64,000 nt of DNA from Saccharibacillus qingshengii (GTDB lineage: Bacteria; Bacillota; Bacilli; Paenibacillales; Paenibacillaceae), in NCBI RefSeq assembly GCF_013185195.1, contig NZ_JAAZWC010000023.1:1-64000 (forward strand), read 5' to 3'. A program made the position numbers and the translations under genes. The notes beneath the pieces are model-generated. The model ran no database searches, was not told where the DNA came from, and worked only from the letters and a program-made list of their open reading frames with translations. Position 1 is the first letter of the stretch. Each line of letters opens with the position of its first letter. Positions 1 through 8,071 of the stretch are shown in pieces.

Positions 1-83
1 TCAAAGGCGAACACTATCGTTCCTTCACTGAATTTCTCCCTCCGCCTCCTCGCTTCACTTGGATTCAGACTTTCTCGCCACGT

Positions 84-108
84 TGAGGCGCTCCGCAGGA
101 GCGCCTTT
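84..108 (-). terminator. hairpin downstream of the acetyltransferase gene
   Basis: Two 8-base arms (GGCGCTCC and GGAGCGCC) separated by GCA form a strong stem just past the stop codon of the acetyltransferase. The T-tract is weak on both strands, so intrinsic termination is only probable. Confidence 0.4.
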
Positions 109-121
109 CAGGCGAAGCAGC

Positions 122-583
122 TTAGGCTTTTTTCCACACCATAGCGTACTCGAGTTCGTTCGTCGCTTCGTCGGTTTGCTGCTTTTCAAGCTCAAAGCCC
201 TGTTTTCGGTAAAACGCGTTCGCCTGCGCGTTTTGCGCGTACACGTTCAATCGGACTGTATCGCGGTCTTTTTTGACGCAATCGAGCAGCCTCCGACCGT
301 ATCCCCGGCCCTGGCGCGATTCATCGATAAACAAGGCGGCCAGTCGCGTGTCCATAACGGCCGCAAAACCGACGATCTCGCCGTTCTCCAGGCACATATA
401 CACGTCCGACTGCGGCAAATACTGCTCTTCCATTGCCTGCTTGTTCGTGGTCCAGTAAGCCGAATCGATAAAAGAATGCGCCGAAATCGACGTATCGAGC
501 CAGATCTGGGCCAACAGCGGGAAGTGCTCGGGCCGTGCTTTTTGAATCTCGATCTGATCGGCGTTCGTTTCATACTCGTTCAT
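122..583 (-). CDS. GNAT-family N-acetyltransferase
   Basis: A 153-residue protein with the layout of a GCN5-related acetyltransferase, which moves an acetyl group from acetyl-CoA to an amine. The acceptor cannot be told from sequence. The signature acetyl-CoA loop is seen as SRQGRGYGRRLL (about residues 89-100), after a strand reading AALFID. A late YAQNAQANAFYRKQGFE segment matches the usual C-terminal helix and strand of the fold. Length is normal for a single-domain GNAT. It lies 28 bases after the channel gene on the same strand and is probably co-transcribed with it. The closest relatives by pattern are YjaB/ElaA-like enzymes, but the exact subfamily is not certain. Confidence 0.85.
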   Translation of the reverse strand: MNEYETNADQIEIQKARPEHFPLLAQIWLDTSISAHSFIDSAYWTTNKQAMEEQYLPQSDVYMCLENGEIVGFAAVMDTRLAALFIDESRQGRGYGRRLLDCVKKDRDTVRLNVYAQNAQANAFYRKQGFELEKQQTDEATNELEYAMVWKKA

Positions 584-611
584 GGCAGACTCGACCCCTT
601 CGCTTCGTTTT

Positions 612-1898
612 TTATTCCATACTTAACCGGTTCCCCGATTCGATGCCGGCTGCCGCCAACCTCTCCTCGTTCTCTTTTACCCGTGCGATATCGTGTCCCG
701 TCGGATTCTGGAAAATACGCAGTCCGAACGTCGGCGCGACAGCGAAAATATGGTCAAAAATATCCGCCTGCACCGACTCGTAGACCGCCCACGCCGTATC
801 GTTGCTGAACGCGTAAATCTCGAGCGGCAGCCCGTTGTCGCCCGGCGCCAGCTGTCTGACGATCAGGGTCATGTTCTGGTGGATCTTCGGATGATGCCGC
901 AGATACCGCTGAATATATTCCCGGAATACGCCTACATTCGTCAGCTGGCGGCCGTTTACCTGGCTGTCCCGGTTGATCCGATGTTCCCGGTTATACGCTT
1001 CGATCTCGTCGAGCCTTGTCGTCAGATAATCGGTCAGATAATGGATTTTCTTGAACTCCTGCACCATCTCCGGCGTACAGAACACAATGCTGGTCGCATC
1101 GACCTGAATACTCCGCTTGATCCGCCGTCCGCCCGACATCTGCATGCTTCTCCAGTTGCGGAACGAATCCGAAATCAGCGCGTAGCTCGGAATCATCGTA
1201 ATCGTTTTGTCGAAATTCATGACTTTGACCGTGTTGAGCGTAATATCGATGACATCGCCGTCCGCGTTGTAATTCGGCATTTCGATCCAATCGCCCACGC
1301 GCACCATATCGTTGGAAGACAGCTGAATCCCCGCCACCAGACCGAGAATGGAATCTTTGAAGATCAGCATCAGCACAGCCGACAAAGCGCCCAGACCGCT
1401 GAGAATGTACAACGGATTTTGCCCGATCAGACTGGAGATGACGATAATGCCGCCGACAATGAACATCACGATCTTGACGACCTGAATATATCCTTTGACC
1501 GGACGGATCTTGGAGATTTCGAACGACCGGTAAATTTCTTCGAAAGCATTCAGCAGCGCGTTCAGCACATTAATCGTCGCCACGATCATGTACACGGCAG
1601 CCAGTTTCTCAATCAGCGGCTGATAGACCGGAAAGACCGGCGCGGCAAAATAAATGATGATCGCCGGTACCAGATGCGACAGCTTGTGGAATACCCTTTT
1701 CTCCAGTACGGTCGTGCTCCAGCTGTGCCGGTACTTGCTGATCAACCGCGAAATCACGTTGAGCACGATTCTTTTCGTAATCAGATTGGCAATGATGCAA
1801 ATAGCGGCGATGAAGAGCACCATGAGGATATTGGACACATACAGGGTCATCGTGTCGTTCATGCCGTAGCGTTGAAGTTGATTTCTGATAAAGTCCAT
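612..1898 (-). CDS. MscS-family mechanosensitive channel, YbdG/MscM-like
   Basis: A 428-residue inner-membrane protein. It has several hydrophobic segments in the first 200 residues, then a pore-like helix with small residues (LSGLGALSAVLMLIFKDSILGLVAGIQ, near 165-195 in two pieces). The MscS beta domain follows (MVRVGDWIEMPNYNADGDV) and then a soluble C-terminal domain with NWRSMQMSGGRRIKRSI. That pattern and the length fit the YbdG subgroup rather than the short MscS. Such channels open under membrane tension and release solutes on hypo-osmotic shock. The start is supported by GGGAGGACCTC just upstream. The acetyltransferase gene follows closely downstream. Confidence 0.88.
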   Translation of the reverse strand: MDFIRNQLQRYGMNDTMTLYVSNILMVLFIAAICIIANLITKRIVLNVISRLISKYRHSWSTTVLEKRVFHKLSHLVPAIIIYFAAPVFPVYQPLIEKLAAVYMIVATINVLNALLNAFEEIYRSFEISKIRPVKGYIQVVKIVMFIVGGIIVISSLIGQNPLYILSGLGALSAVLMLIFKDSILGLVAGIQLSSNDMVRVGDWIEMPNYNADGDVIDITLNTVKVMNFDKTITMIPSYALISDSFRNWRSMQMSGGRRIKRSIQVDATSIVFCTPEMVQEFKKIHYLTDYLTTRLDEIEAYNREHRINRDSQVNGRQLTNVGVFREYIQRYLRHHPKIHQNMTLIVRQLAPGDNGLPLEIYAFSNDTAWAVYESVQADIFDHIFAVAPTFGLRIFQNPTGHDIARVKENEERLAAAGIESGNRLSME

Positions 1899-1939
1899 GA
1901 GGTCCTCCCAGCCCAGTGATTCGTTGTTGGCAAGCCTTT

Positions 1940-1969
1940 ATTATAAAGGATGGGCAGGGTGGGAATCAA
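1940..1969 (-). promoter_or_regulatory. probable sigma-A promoter of the MscS-type gene
   Basis: Reading on the minus strand there is TTGATT, an 18-base spacer and a perfect TATAAT, about 45 bases before the channel start codon. Confidence 0.5.
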
Positions 1970-1993
1970 AGTCGGACCAAAGAAGTAGAGCGT

Positions 1994-2484
1994 TTAAGGA
2001 TACCGCGTAATAAGGTTCTCCGACCATTCCGGTACTTTATCCACACCATAGATCATCTTATTCGGTCTGATTTCCGCAATAACTTCCGAGACGTATGTAT
2101 GATCCATTAAAATGACCTGATCTGCGGTTTCTATAGCTGGCTTTAAATTCTGCAAAGAGTGCCCATATCGCCAACGAATGTCTTTCTCCGCTTTATAACC
2201 CCGCGCTTTGGCCAACTGCATATTTTTCAAAAAAAGGTGCCGGATAATGTAGTTTCGACAGTGAAATTCTGCTTGGCTGCAATTAAAGCCCGAATTCTTC
2301 TAATCGCTTCTTTTCCTGCCGTTAAATCGGCACTTCGCGGATCATTAGGGTTAAGACGCATAGCAATTTGATCGGGATCTACTACCTCGCCGATCCATTC
2401 TTGCATTTGCAAGCTGATTGTACTTTTACCCGCTCCATTGGTTCCAGCGAATACGGTCATGACAGGCCCTAATTCATTCGACAT
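1994..2484 (-). pseudogene. zeta-type toxin / P-loop kinase, frameshifted and internally deleted
   Basis: The N-terminal part has a Walker A motif (GTNGAGKST), an acidic VDPDQIA segment and VETTLSG, the hallmarks of zeta-toxin/UNAG-kinase-like P-loop proteins. Reading stops at a TGA inside a run of seven T (minus strand, about 2227-2235). One extra T would restore the frame into LKNMQLAKARGYKAEK. The second part then jumps straight to DIRWRYGHSLQNL, normally found some 30 residues later. The segment that usually holds the GGH.VPE motif is missing. The gene is therefore broken twice. The start is the ATG at 2484, preceded by GGAGAGAAAAT and overlapping the upstream small gene by 11 bases. Confidence 0.75.
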
Positions 2485-2671
2485 ATTTTCTCTCCTGCCG
2501 GTTCCCTTCGGAATCGAACAAGATTTCAAATTTATGACCCTTCGCATCTTCACGAATGTGCACATCATTTTTTATATAATAGATAGACGCCTCGGACTGC
2601 TTCGCCCTGTGACGAACATTGACATAAGCTTGATCCAAAATCTCCTGCAGCTGTTCACGGCTTATCGCCAT
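2474..2671 (-). CDS. small protein upstream of a zeta-like toxin, likely antitoxin
   Basis: A 65-residue protein starting after GGAGGGATCGAT. It has an N-terminal amphipathic helix (SREQLQEILDQAYVNVRHRAK) and a charged C-terminus. It overlaps the start of the decayed zeta-like gene by 11 bases, the arrangement expected of a toxin-antitoxin operon. No named family was recognised; the antitoxin role is inferred from position and size only. Because the partner is broken, this gene is probably a relic, although its own frame is intact. Confidence 0.55.
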   Translation of the reverse strand: MAISREQLQEILDQAYVNVRHRAKQSEASIYYIKNDVHIREDAKGHKFEILFDSEGNRQERKYVE

Positions 2672-2729
2672 ATCGATCCCTCCGTTGTCTATATGGACTG
2701 TAATTTGTTAGCCTAATTATACCATAAGC

Positions 2730-2766
2730 AAAAACCAGCTCTCCACGGCTTGGAGGCTGGTTTTGC
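2730..2766. terminator. bidirectional terminator
   Basis: AAAACCAGC and GCTGGTTTT arms with an inner CTCC/GGAG pairing form a symmetrical hairpin with A- and T-tracts on both sides. It sits between the decayed toxin operon and the MetE-like gene. Confidence 0.7.
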
Positions 2767-2859
2767 TTATATAGGCTTGATCCCCGGTACCTTGTGAGCG
2801 TGAAAGGTAACGTTACTCAGAGAGACGGAAAACGTTAATCCCTGTTCCGAAAGCGGCTT

Positions 2860-4020
2860 TTATCTCTCCCAGTACTGCTGCGCGATTTTCTGGCCCTGAT
2901 GGATCTTCGCCCACTGCTCCGCCTGAGTCAGCTCGTTGCCGCCGTCGCAGGAAGCAAAGCCGCATTGGTGGGACAGCAGCAGACGGTCTTTGTCGATGAT
3001 GCTCGAAGCTTCGTCCAGCAGGCGCAGCACGCGTTCTTCGTCGTCGAGTGTGTTCGTCTTGGAAGACAACAGGCCGAGAACGATCTCCGTGTCCGGCTTG
3101 TCCCGGAACACTTCCAGCGCTTCGAGCGAACCTGCGCGGTCGTCGTCCCATTCGAGGAAGAAGCGATCGTATTTGAGCTGCTTGAGGAACAGGTTCGCGA
3201 TCTTCACGTACGAACCGCCGCCCATATTCCGGGAATCGTAGTTGCCCCGGCAGTTGTGCGTCCACATTTTCAGACCCAGCTCATGTCCGAAGTCGATGAT
3301 CGTATTATTGATGTCGATAAACTCGGCCGCCAGCGCCTGTACCTGCTCCTGATCGATATTCTCGCCCGTGTACGGGGAGTTCGGGTTATCGTCCGCGAAC
3401 AGCTCCCACAGGCAGTCGTCGAACTGGAGAATCTCGCCGCCCGCGTCCGCGAAGTCCTGCACGAAGTCTTTGTACGCTTTGACGAGACCGGCTTTGAGTT
3501 CTTTGGCGTCCTTGTACACGGAGTCCGTGCCGCCGATATTGTCTGACCACGACAGCTCGCCGAAGATATGGGACGGGGACGGCACGCACAGCTTCGTCTC
3601 GCGGTCGCCGGCACTATTTTTGAGCTGCTTGAACGATTTGAGGAAGTGGTGGTTGCGTCCGCCAAGCTCGCCCGTGATGCGCAGCCCGATGTCTTTGCGC
3701 GTCTCGTATTTGGAACTGCCGTCCGTATCGCGGAAAAAGTATCCGTGATCCGCGATATACCGCTCAATCCCCTGGAAGCCCCACACGAAGTCCAGATGCC
3801 ACATCGATTTGGAATACTCGCCGTCCGTGATAATCGAGAGGTCATGCCGGATCTGGTCCTGCACGACGGAGTCGATCGCCTTCGCTTCGCACTGCTCGTA
3901 GCCGTCGAATTCCTGGTAGAACGGGTACTGGATATCGTCGCGATGCTCGATCTGCGTCTTGTATTCAAGCAGATCGGAAGGGCGCAGCAGGCTGCCTACG
4001 ATTTGAAATTTATCGGTCAT
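2860..4020 (-). CDS. cobalamin-independent methionine synthase-like protein (YxjG/YxjH type)
   Basis: A 386-residue protein matching the C-terminal catalytic half of MetE, the size of the stand-alone YxjG/YxjH proteins of Bacillus. Visible family features are an N-terminal VGSLLRP motif, FDDCLWELF near the middle, and the metal-binding C-terminal segment LLSHQCGFAS. Full MetE transfers a methyl group from methyltetrahydrofolate to homocysteine. The short relatives lack the N-terminal half, and their methyl donor is not settled. An AGGAGGCACATCCCC site precedes the ATG. No S-box leader is seen upstream, although these genes are SAM-riboswitch controlled in Bacillus. It is flanked by toxin-antitoxin remnants. 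Confidence 0.85.
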   Translation of the reverse strand: MTDKFQIVGSLLRPSDLLEYKTQIEHRDDIQYPFYQEFDGYEQCEAKAIDSVVQDQIRHDLSIITDGEYSKSMWHLDFVWGFQGIERYIADHGYFFRDTDGSSKYETRKDIGLRITGELGGRNHHFLKSFKQLKNSAGDRETKLCVPSPSHIFGELSWSDNIGGTDSVYKDAKELKAGLVKAYKDFVQDFADAGGEILQFDDCLWELFADDNPNSPYTGENIDQEQVQALAAEFIDINNTIIDFGHELGLKMWTHNCRGNYDSRNMGGGSYVKIANLFLKQLKYDRFFLEWDDDRAGSLEALEVFRDKPDTEIVLGLLSSKTNTLDDEERVLRLLDEASSIIDKDRLLLSHQCGFASCDGGNELTQAEQWAKIHQGQKIAQQYWER

Positions 4021-4228
4021 GGGGATGTGCCTCCTTGGATGTGTGTAATTTGTGCCAAAGCACTCGGTTAATTATGTGTGGTTATTGTAGCACGGGTGCA
4101 AGGGGGGTGGAGTAGACGAAGAAGGTATAGCTGGTTATAGGGGATGGGTATATAGATTGAATTTTCGTTGGACGGACGTATAATCGTTATAACAGTCAAA
4201 CAAAATGCATAGGAGGCGAGTCGTTAAA

Positions 4229-4483
4229 ATGTTAGAAATTGAACGCAAAGTAACCAAATTCGGTAACAGTCTAGGAATCAGCATGACTGAAGCATTGAAA
4301 CAAATCGGGTTGGAGCAAGGCGATTTAGCCAATATCAGCGTTGACCCGACCTCCGGAAAAATCACGATCAAGAAAGCAGTAAAAGTTTCGCTTCCCGAAG
4401 GAATAAGCGCAGATTTCATGGATACCTTGAACGATGTCATGACCGAATACGATCAAACCCTTCTTGGACTTAAAGACAGATGA
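4229..4483 (+). CDS. AbrB/MazE-type antitoxin of a Doc-like pair
   Basis: An 84-residue protein beginning IERKVTKFGNSLGISM, the swapped-hairpin AbrB/MazE DNA-binding signature. It is followed by a C-terminal tail (ADFMDTLNDVMTEYDQTL) of the type that binds the toxin. The start at 4229 is chosen because AGGAGG lies just before it; an ATG at 4205 is upstream of that site. It overlaps the downstream toxin fragment by four bases (ATGA), typical of translational coupling. The toxin is truncated, so this is an orphan antitoxin that may still act as a repressor of its own promoter. Confidence 0.8.
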   Translation: MLEIERKVTKFGNSLGISMTEALKQIGLEQGDLANISVDPTSGKITIKKAVKVSLPEGISADFMDTLNDVMTEYDQTLLGLKDR

Positions 4484-4755
4484 GATCTCTTCGCTACCTT
4501 TCCGTTCAAGAAGTGATTGCGATAAATGTAGCCATGATCCAACGCTATAGCCCTGGCGAACAGATCGGAGTGAAAGAACCCGGACTACTCGAATCAGCCG
4601 TACATCGACCGCAATCTTCCGCCTTTGGCGAAGAGGCTTCAATTTGTTTGTCGTCAAAAGGAAAGGTGTATTGGGGTAGGCGATGGGCTAGTCGATGTAA
4701 AGCGGAACAATCCGCTTGGAGTGTTGTCACGGAGGGCTTCTCCTTCCTTATTTGA
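4480..4755 (+). pseudogene. death-on-curing (Doc/Fic) toxin, truncated
   Basis: The first 52 codons read RYLSVQEVIAINVAMIQRYS and then GVKEPGLLESAVHRPQ, typical of Doc-family toxins, which modify EF-Tu through a Fic fold. A complete protein is about 125-135 residues and has an HPFxDGNKR-like loop. Here homology stops at about base 4637, and the rest of the reading frame is antisense to a copied fragment of a GIY-YIG gene. The catalytic half is therefore absent, so the toxin cannot be active. The break coincides exactly with the edge of the duplicated cassette described for 4638-6045. Confidence 0.75.
4638..4730 (-). pseudogene. 5' fragment of a GIY-YIG gene (partial copy of the gene at 17236-17886)
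   Basis: A GTG start with AAGGAG upstream begins a 31-codon segment nearly identical to the N-terminus of the GIY-YIG protein at 17886. It ends at the KQIE codons, before the GIY motif. It marks the left edge of a duplicated cassette and has no function by itself. Confidence 0.75.
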
Positions 4756-4762
4756 AAAAGCA

Positions 4763-4799
4763 GCATAGAAGCCTGGGCAGACCAGGAATGCTTCTATGC
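4763..4799 (-). terminator. terminator of the first secreted-protein gene
   Basis: Arms GCATAGAAGC and GCTTCTATGC with an inner CTGG/CCAG pairing are followed on the minus strand by TGCTTTTTC. The same hairpin is conserved in the second copy at 17919-17955. Confidence 0.8.
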
Positions 4800-4821
4800 C
4801 ACTGAAATAGATGACTATTTA

Positions 4822-5910
4822 TTATTCGTAGTCCAATGTCTTGAAGCTATCGACTTTCCAACCATATTTGGTTTTAAAAAGTGTAGCTTGATACGTTACC
4901 TTATATTCATAACCTTCAGAATTTACAATAAGCTTTTGAGTAACGGTTCCGCTTTGTTTGCTGGCTGATAATTTAAAAGTCGCTTTTTTACTGGCATCAA
5001 ATGCTGGCAAAAGTAAAGAGAAGTCGTCGCTGTTCAGATACATTGGACCTACTTTGCCGTTTCCAAAGCTTATCATGCCTTCTGTTTCAATTTTGTACAA
5101 AAAATTATACGTAAAGACTGATTGAAGATTTTTTCTTAAGCTTCCTGGCAGCCCTTCAGCAGCCATATTGATCTGTTTGTAATACGCCTGCCGTAAGATT
5201 TTTATAGCTTGTTGAGCATTGATTGTTCTGACTTTAGCTCGTTGGCTGTCTCTTACTCCGTCTTGACCATATACAACTTCTTTATATTTATTTTTGCCTG
5301 CGTCCCATTTGTATACCAGCTTGTCGTAAACCCCTTCTGCTTTGGAAAGAGAACGCGTTTCTATAGAACTATAGAGCTGATAGCCTTGAATCTCATCATT
5401 TCCGTCTTTATCATCATCTGTAATTTTTGCAGTATCCGTATTTAGGACATCAGTAAGGTAAATTTCTTTCAGAGTATTATTTTTGAAGACATTGACGGAA
5501 ACAGAGGCTCCGCCACTTCCGCCGTTATGCACAAGAGCCAGCATATTTTTGTGAGTTTTATTTTTGATACGTCGAATTTCATAAAAATACTCAGACTCCA
5601 CATTCCTGGCCAATAACTTCGTTCCATTCTTCGAGTAGATCCCTATGTAAGAAATCCACGGACCGTACCCGTCTTTGCTTGAAGCCGACAAGATGATCTC
5701 CTCAGACTTGTCGTTGTTCACATCGTAAAACATGGGACTGGAGATTGACTTGGCATCCAGTCCAAACTGCTTGGCAAAGCTGGCTTGAGCCGAATATGCC
5801 GCCTGCATTTCGGCAGACGGTGCTGCTTGAACTTCTGATACGGATACCGATACCGTTCCTGTTAATACCAAACTGACTGCCAGAAAAGCAGCTCCAATTT
5901 TCTTTTTCAT
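4822..5910 (-). CDS. secreted protein with calcium-binding-like repeats, copy 1
   Basis: A 362-residue exported protein. The N-terminus (MKKKIGAAFLAVSLVL, then VQAAPSAE) is a standard Sec signal peptide with a likely cut after VQA. The mature part holds two segments like FG-GAP/VCBS or EF-hand loops: MFYDVNNDKSEEIIL and ITDDDKDGNDEIQGY. The C-terminal third is a separate domain ending in KYGWKVDSFKTL. It is closely similar over its full length to the protein at 17978-19066, diverging most in the last 140 residues. The function is unknown. AAAGGAG precedes the ATG, and a conserved terminator follows. It belongs to a cassette present both outside and inside the ssrA element. Confidence 0.8.
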   Translation of the reverse strand: MKKKIGAAFLAVSLVLTGTVSVSVSEVQAAPSAEMQAAYSAQASFAKQFGLDAKSISSPMFYDVNNDKSEEIILSASSKDGYGPWISYIGIYSKNGTKLLARNVESEYFYEIRRIKNKTHKNMLALVHNGGSGGASVSVNVFKNNTLKEIYLTDVLNTDTAKITDDDKDGNDEIQGYQLYSSIETRSLSKAEGVYDKLVYKWDAGKNKYKEVVYGQDGVRDSQRAKVRTINAQQAIKILRQAYYKQINMAAEGLPGSLRKNLQSVFTYNFLYKIETEGMISFGNGKVGPMYLNSDDFSLLLPAFDASKKATFKLSASKQSGTVTQKLIVNSEGYEYKVTYQATLFKTKYGWKVDSFKTLDYE

Positions 5911-6294
5911 GTTTTCTCCTTTAAGGCTTTAGCCTTATAAAATGCGTATCCTACCCACTTCATTTTTCTTATGAGACTTTATTCCTTATTGATTTATTTA
6001 TACCATCTTCGCATTTGTAAAGGAATAGCAAGCAAGTAATTAGACTCCTATAATCATTTGAAGAACTTAAACAAATAAAGAAATAGAAAAGAGACACCCT
6101 TGAAGGGTATCTCTTTAGATCAAACAATGGAAACGAGTGGTCAAATCCCTATCCGAAAGTTAAGAAGTTAAGCGCAAGTTAGATTTTTTAGATGGAACCC
6201 TAGGAAAAGGCGTCATAATAAGGTTTTTTAGTTTCTTCAGCTTGAAATCCTGTCTATAAGAGAGCATCACGCAAGTTACGTGCAAGTTAAATTT
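5911..6294. other. intergenic region with upstream part of the duplicated cassette
   Basis: The stretch around 5967-6045 is strongly similar to 19584-19665, in the same orientation relative to the secreted-protein genes. The second copy has roughly 450 extra bases between this block and its gene. Two imperfect copies of GCAAGTTA followed by a T-rich run occur near 6174 and 6283. No credible coding sequence was seen. Confidence 0.55.
6094..6122 (-). terminator. probable terminator of the AlbA-type gene
   Basis: GAGACACCC and GGGTATCTC arms around TTGA are followed on the minus strand by TTTTC. The same GAGACACC style of hairpin is used at 27381 and 39088. Confidence 0.6.
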
Positions 6295-7794
6295 TCAGGC
6301 CCAGTAAGGCACATATTTCATATGTCTAGGAGCTGTCTCAGGATCTTTGGCCTTAACTTTCCCAGCTTCTACCGTGTCTCTAATTATTCTTGATGCAATA
6401 GAATTTTGCTTATCATCCATTCCGAAGCGCTGCCGTAAAGTTGTATTGGTCATAAAGTCGCGCATTACATATCTAAGGCAAGCATGTAAATAGCAGGCTC
6501 GTACACGTTCTTCACGGTCCATCTCCTTAAAAGGCTTATGAGCAAATAGCGTAATACGAGTATGCTGTTCAGTAACTTCCACAACTGGGGCCGGAAGTTG
6601 ATAAAATTCAGTTTGCGAAACGACTTTATCAAATCCGCTTCCTCTTTCTTCACATACTCCGATACGACGCATAAAGGAAGCCAGTGCCTCATTTCTGGAT
6701 CGGGGAGGACTGTCTATAAAACGTTCAGCCTGTACAAGAGGAATTCCCGGATTTGTAATTTCCATTCGATCAGAGAAAATTTCGATCATCGGCCCTGTCC
6801 CTCGCAGGGAAAAATCTTGATGAATAATCGCATTGGCAATCAACTCTCGTACAGCCAGCTCTGGATACATCGAAACTTCCGTTCGTAAAGCCTTACCGAT
6901 AAATTCATTACGTGGCAAAATATTATCTACAAATCCAATCAATCCTTCAAATCCACAGGCGTAACCTTTAGCCCCTTCCTGCTCTCTTTCAGTAGAAGTT
7001 CTATCTCGATCTTTATAAATAATTACTCTGACTGGCTTACGTTTGAAGTGGTTAAACTCTGATAGTTTCCTAGCAAAGAGAACAGCCCCTAGATTGGTGA
7101 TATTCCATCCTCCAGCTAAGTTTCTAATAATCATATGGTCAGCCTGTAATTGCTCCATAATTTTTCTTCGTTCTTCAGGCAATGGAATATCAAGCAATTG
7201 AAAATAGGAAGGGTAATCAAGCTTCTGTAGAACCTCCGTTTCCTCAAGATGCTCAGCTGCAACTAGTTCCTCAAAAGGGGTTTTATCGAAGGCTCTCCAT
7301 AACGCTCTTTCCTTATCCGGGTAATCTTTGAGATTTTTCTTATAAGAACCGATTCGAATGTATTCCGTTCCTTTAAACTGTACCGGTTTGTCCGTTGCAC
7401 GTTCGATTTCAAGAATTATAGTTCTACCGACTTCTTGTTCAAGTTCATAAAATACAAAAAACACTTTAGGAGATAATAATCTAAGCAGCCAGCTCTCTAA
7501 TTCTTCATTACCTATTTTTGAAGTATGCGGATTGAAATCCGTTCCTACAATATCGTGGGTATTGTCATCTAAGCCCCAAATCATATAGGCATGACTTTTA
7601 CCTTCCAAAGCAGCTGAATTGCTTAGTGCAGAAATATATTCGCCGATCTTTTCTGGATCTTGATTATTATGCTTAAATTCGATCCAACCTGTTTCTCTAG
7701 GTAAATTTCTTAACTCATTTAATAGGCTGCGTAGATAATTCTCCGTTCGACTCAACACGATCGTTCCCTTCCGAATATCCTGATATAGGCTCAT
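6295..7794 (-). CDS. AlbA_2 (Schlafen-type) domain and GHKL ATPase-like protein
   Basis: A 499-residue protein. Its N-terminal third carries the AlbA_2/Schlafen-like pattern (TGWIEFKHNN, then GKSHAYMIWGLDD and FKGTEYIRIGSYKK). The central part has ELAVRELIANAIIHQDFS and MEITNPGIP, the N-box region of the GHKL-like ATPase domain that usually follows. A winged-helix-like tail closes it. Such proteins are often found in accessory regions. Roles as transcription regulators or defence proteins have been proposed, and none can be assigned here. The start at 7794 is preferred because the TTG at 7866 lies inside a strong terminator hairpin. No strong ribosome site is visible, so the start is uncertain. 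Confidence 0.8.
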   Translation of the reverse strand: MSLYQDIRKGTIVLSRTENYLRSLLNELRNLPRETGWIEFKHNNQDPEKIGEYISALSNSAALEGKSHAYMIWGLDDNTHDIVGTDFNPHTSKIGNEELESWLLRLLSPKVFFVFYELEQEVGRTIILEIERATDKPVQFKGTEYIRIGSYKKNLKDYPDKERALWRAFDKTPFEELVAAEHLEETEVLQKLDYPSYFQLLDIPLPEERRKIMEQLQADHMIIRNLAGGWNITNLGAVLFARKLSEFNHFKRKPVRVIIYKDRDRTSTEREQEGAKGYACGFEGLIGFVDNILPRNEFIGKALRTEVSMYPELAVRELIANAIIHQDFSLRGTGPMIEIFSDRMEITNPGIPLVQAERFIDSPPRSRNEALASFMRRIGVCEERGSGFDKVVSQTEFYQLPAPVVEVTEQHTRITLFAHKPFKEMDREERVRACYLHACLRYVMRDFMTNTTLRQRFGMDDKQNSIASRIIRDTVEAGKVKAKDPETAPRHMKYVPYWA

Positions 7795-7841
7795 TGTAGA
7801 GTTGATACCTACGCTTTTCAATGAATTTTCCTGTAAGACCA

Positions 7842-7882
7842 AATAAAAAGTCGCCAACCCAATCAATGGGTCAGCGACTTCT
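7842..7882 (-). terminator. terminator beside the displaced ssrA 3' end
   Basis: On the minus strand, AAGTCGC...GCGACTT with an inner ACCCA/TGGGT pairing is followed by TTTTTATTT. It begins only 8 bases beyond the left copy of the ssrA 3' repeat, so it looks like the original terminator of ssrA before the element integrated. Confidence 0.75.
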
Positions 7883-7889
7883 TATTTAC

Positions 7890-7994
7890 TACATATGGAG
7901 GCGAGGGGAGTCGAACCCCTGTCCGAAGGCAACGCAGCATAGGCTTCTACGGGTGTAGTCACAGTTTTGATGTCACCCGAGCAGCGCCCCGTAA
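7890..7994. repeat. left attachment repeat: displaced ssrA 3' end
   Basis: These 105 bases are identical to 27416-27520, and the two copies diverge immediately on both sides. The repeat contains the last 99 bases of tmRNA, including the T-arm and the CCA end, reading on the minus strand. It defines the chromosome-distal junction of the integrated element. Confidence 0.92.
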
Positions 7995-8071
7995 ATACAA
8001 AAGGAAATGATTCCCGCCACATGAGGATTATGTTGGTATTTATTCACCAAACAAGAAATGGAGGGAGCAAA

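Noticed and set aside
4021-4200. SAM (S-box) riboswitch before the MetE-like gene
   Set aside because: None of the conserved S-box blocks or a leader terminator could be found in the 180 bases upstream.
7795-7866. An N-terminal extension of the AlbA-type protein from TTG 7866
   Set aside because: The extension is encoded by the ssrA-proximal terminator hairpin, and no ribosome site precedes it.
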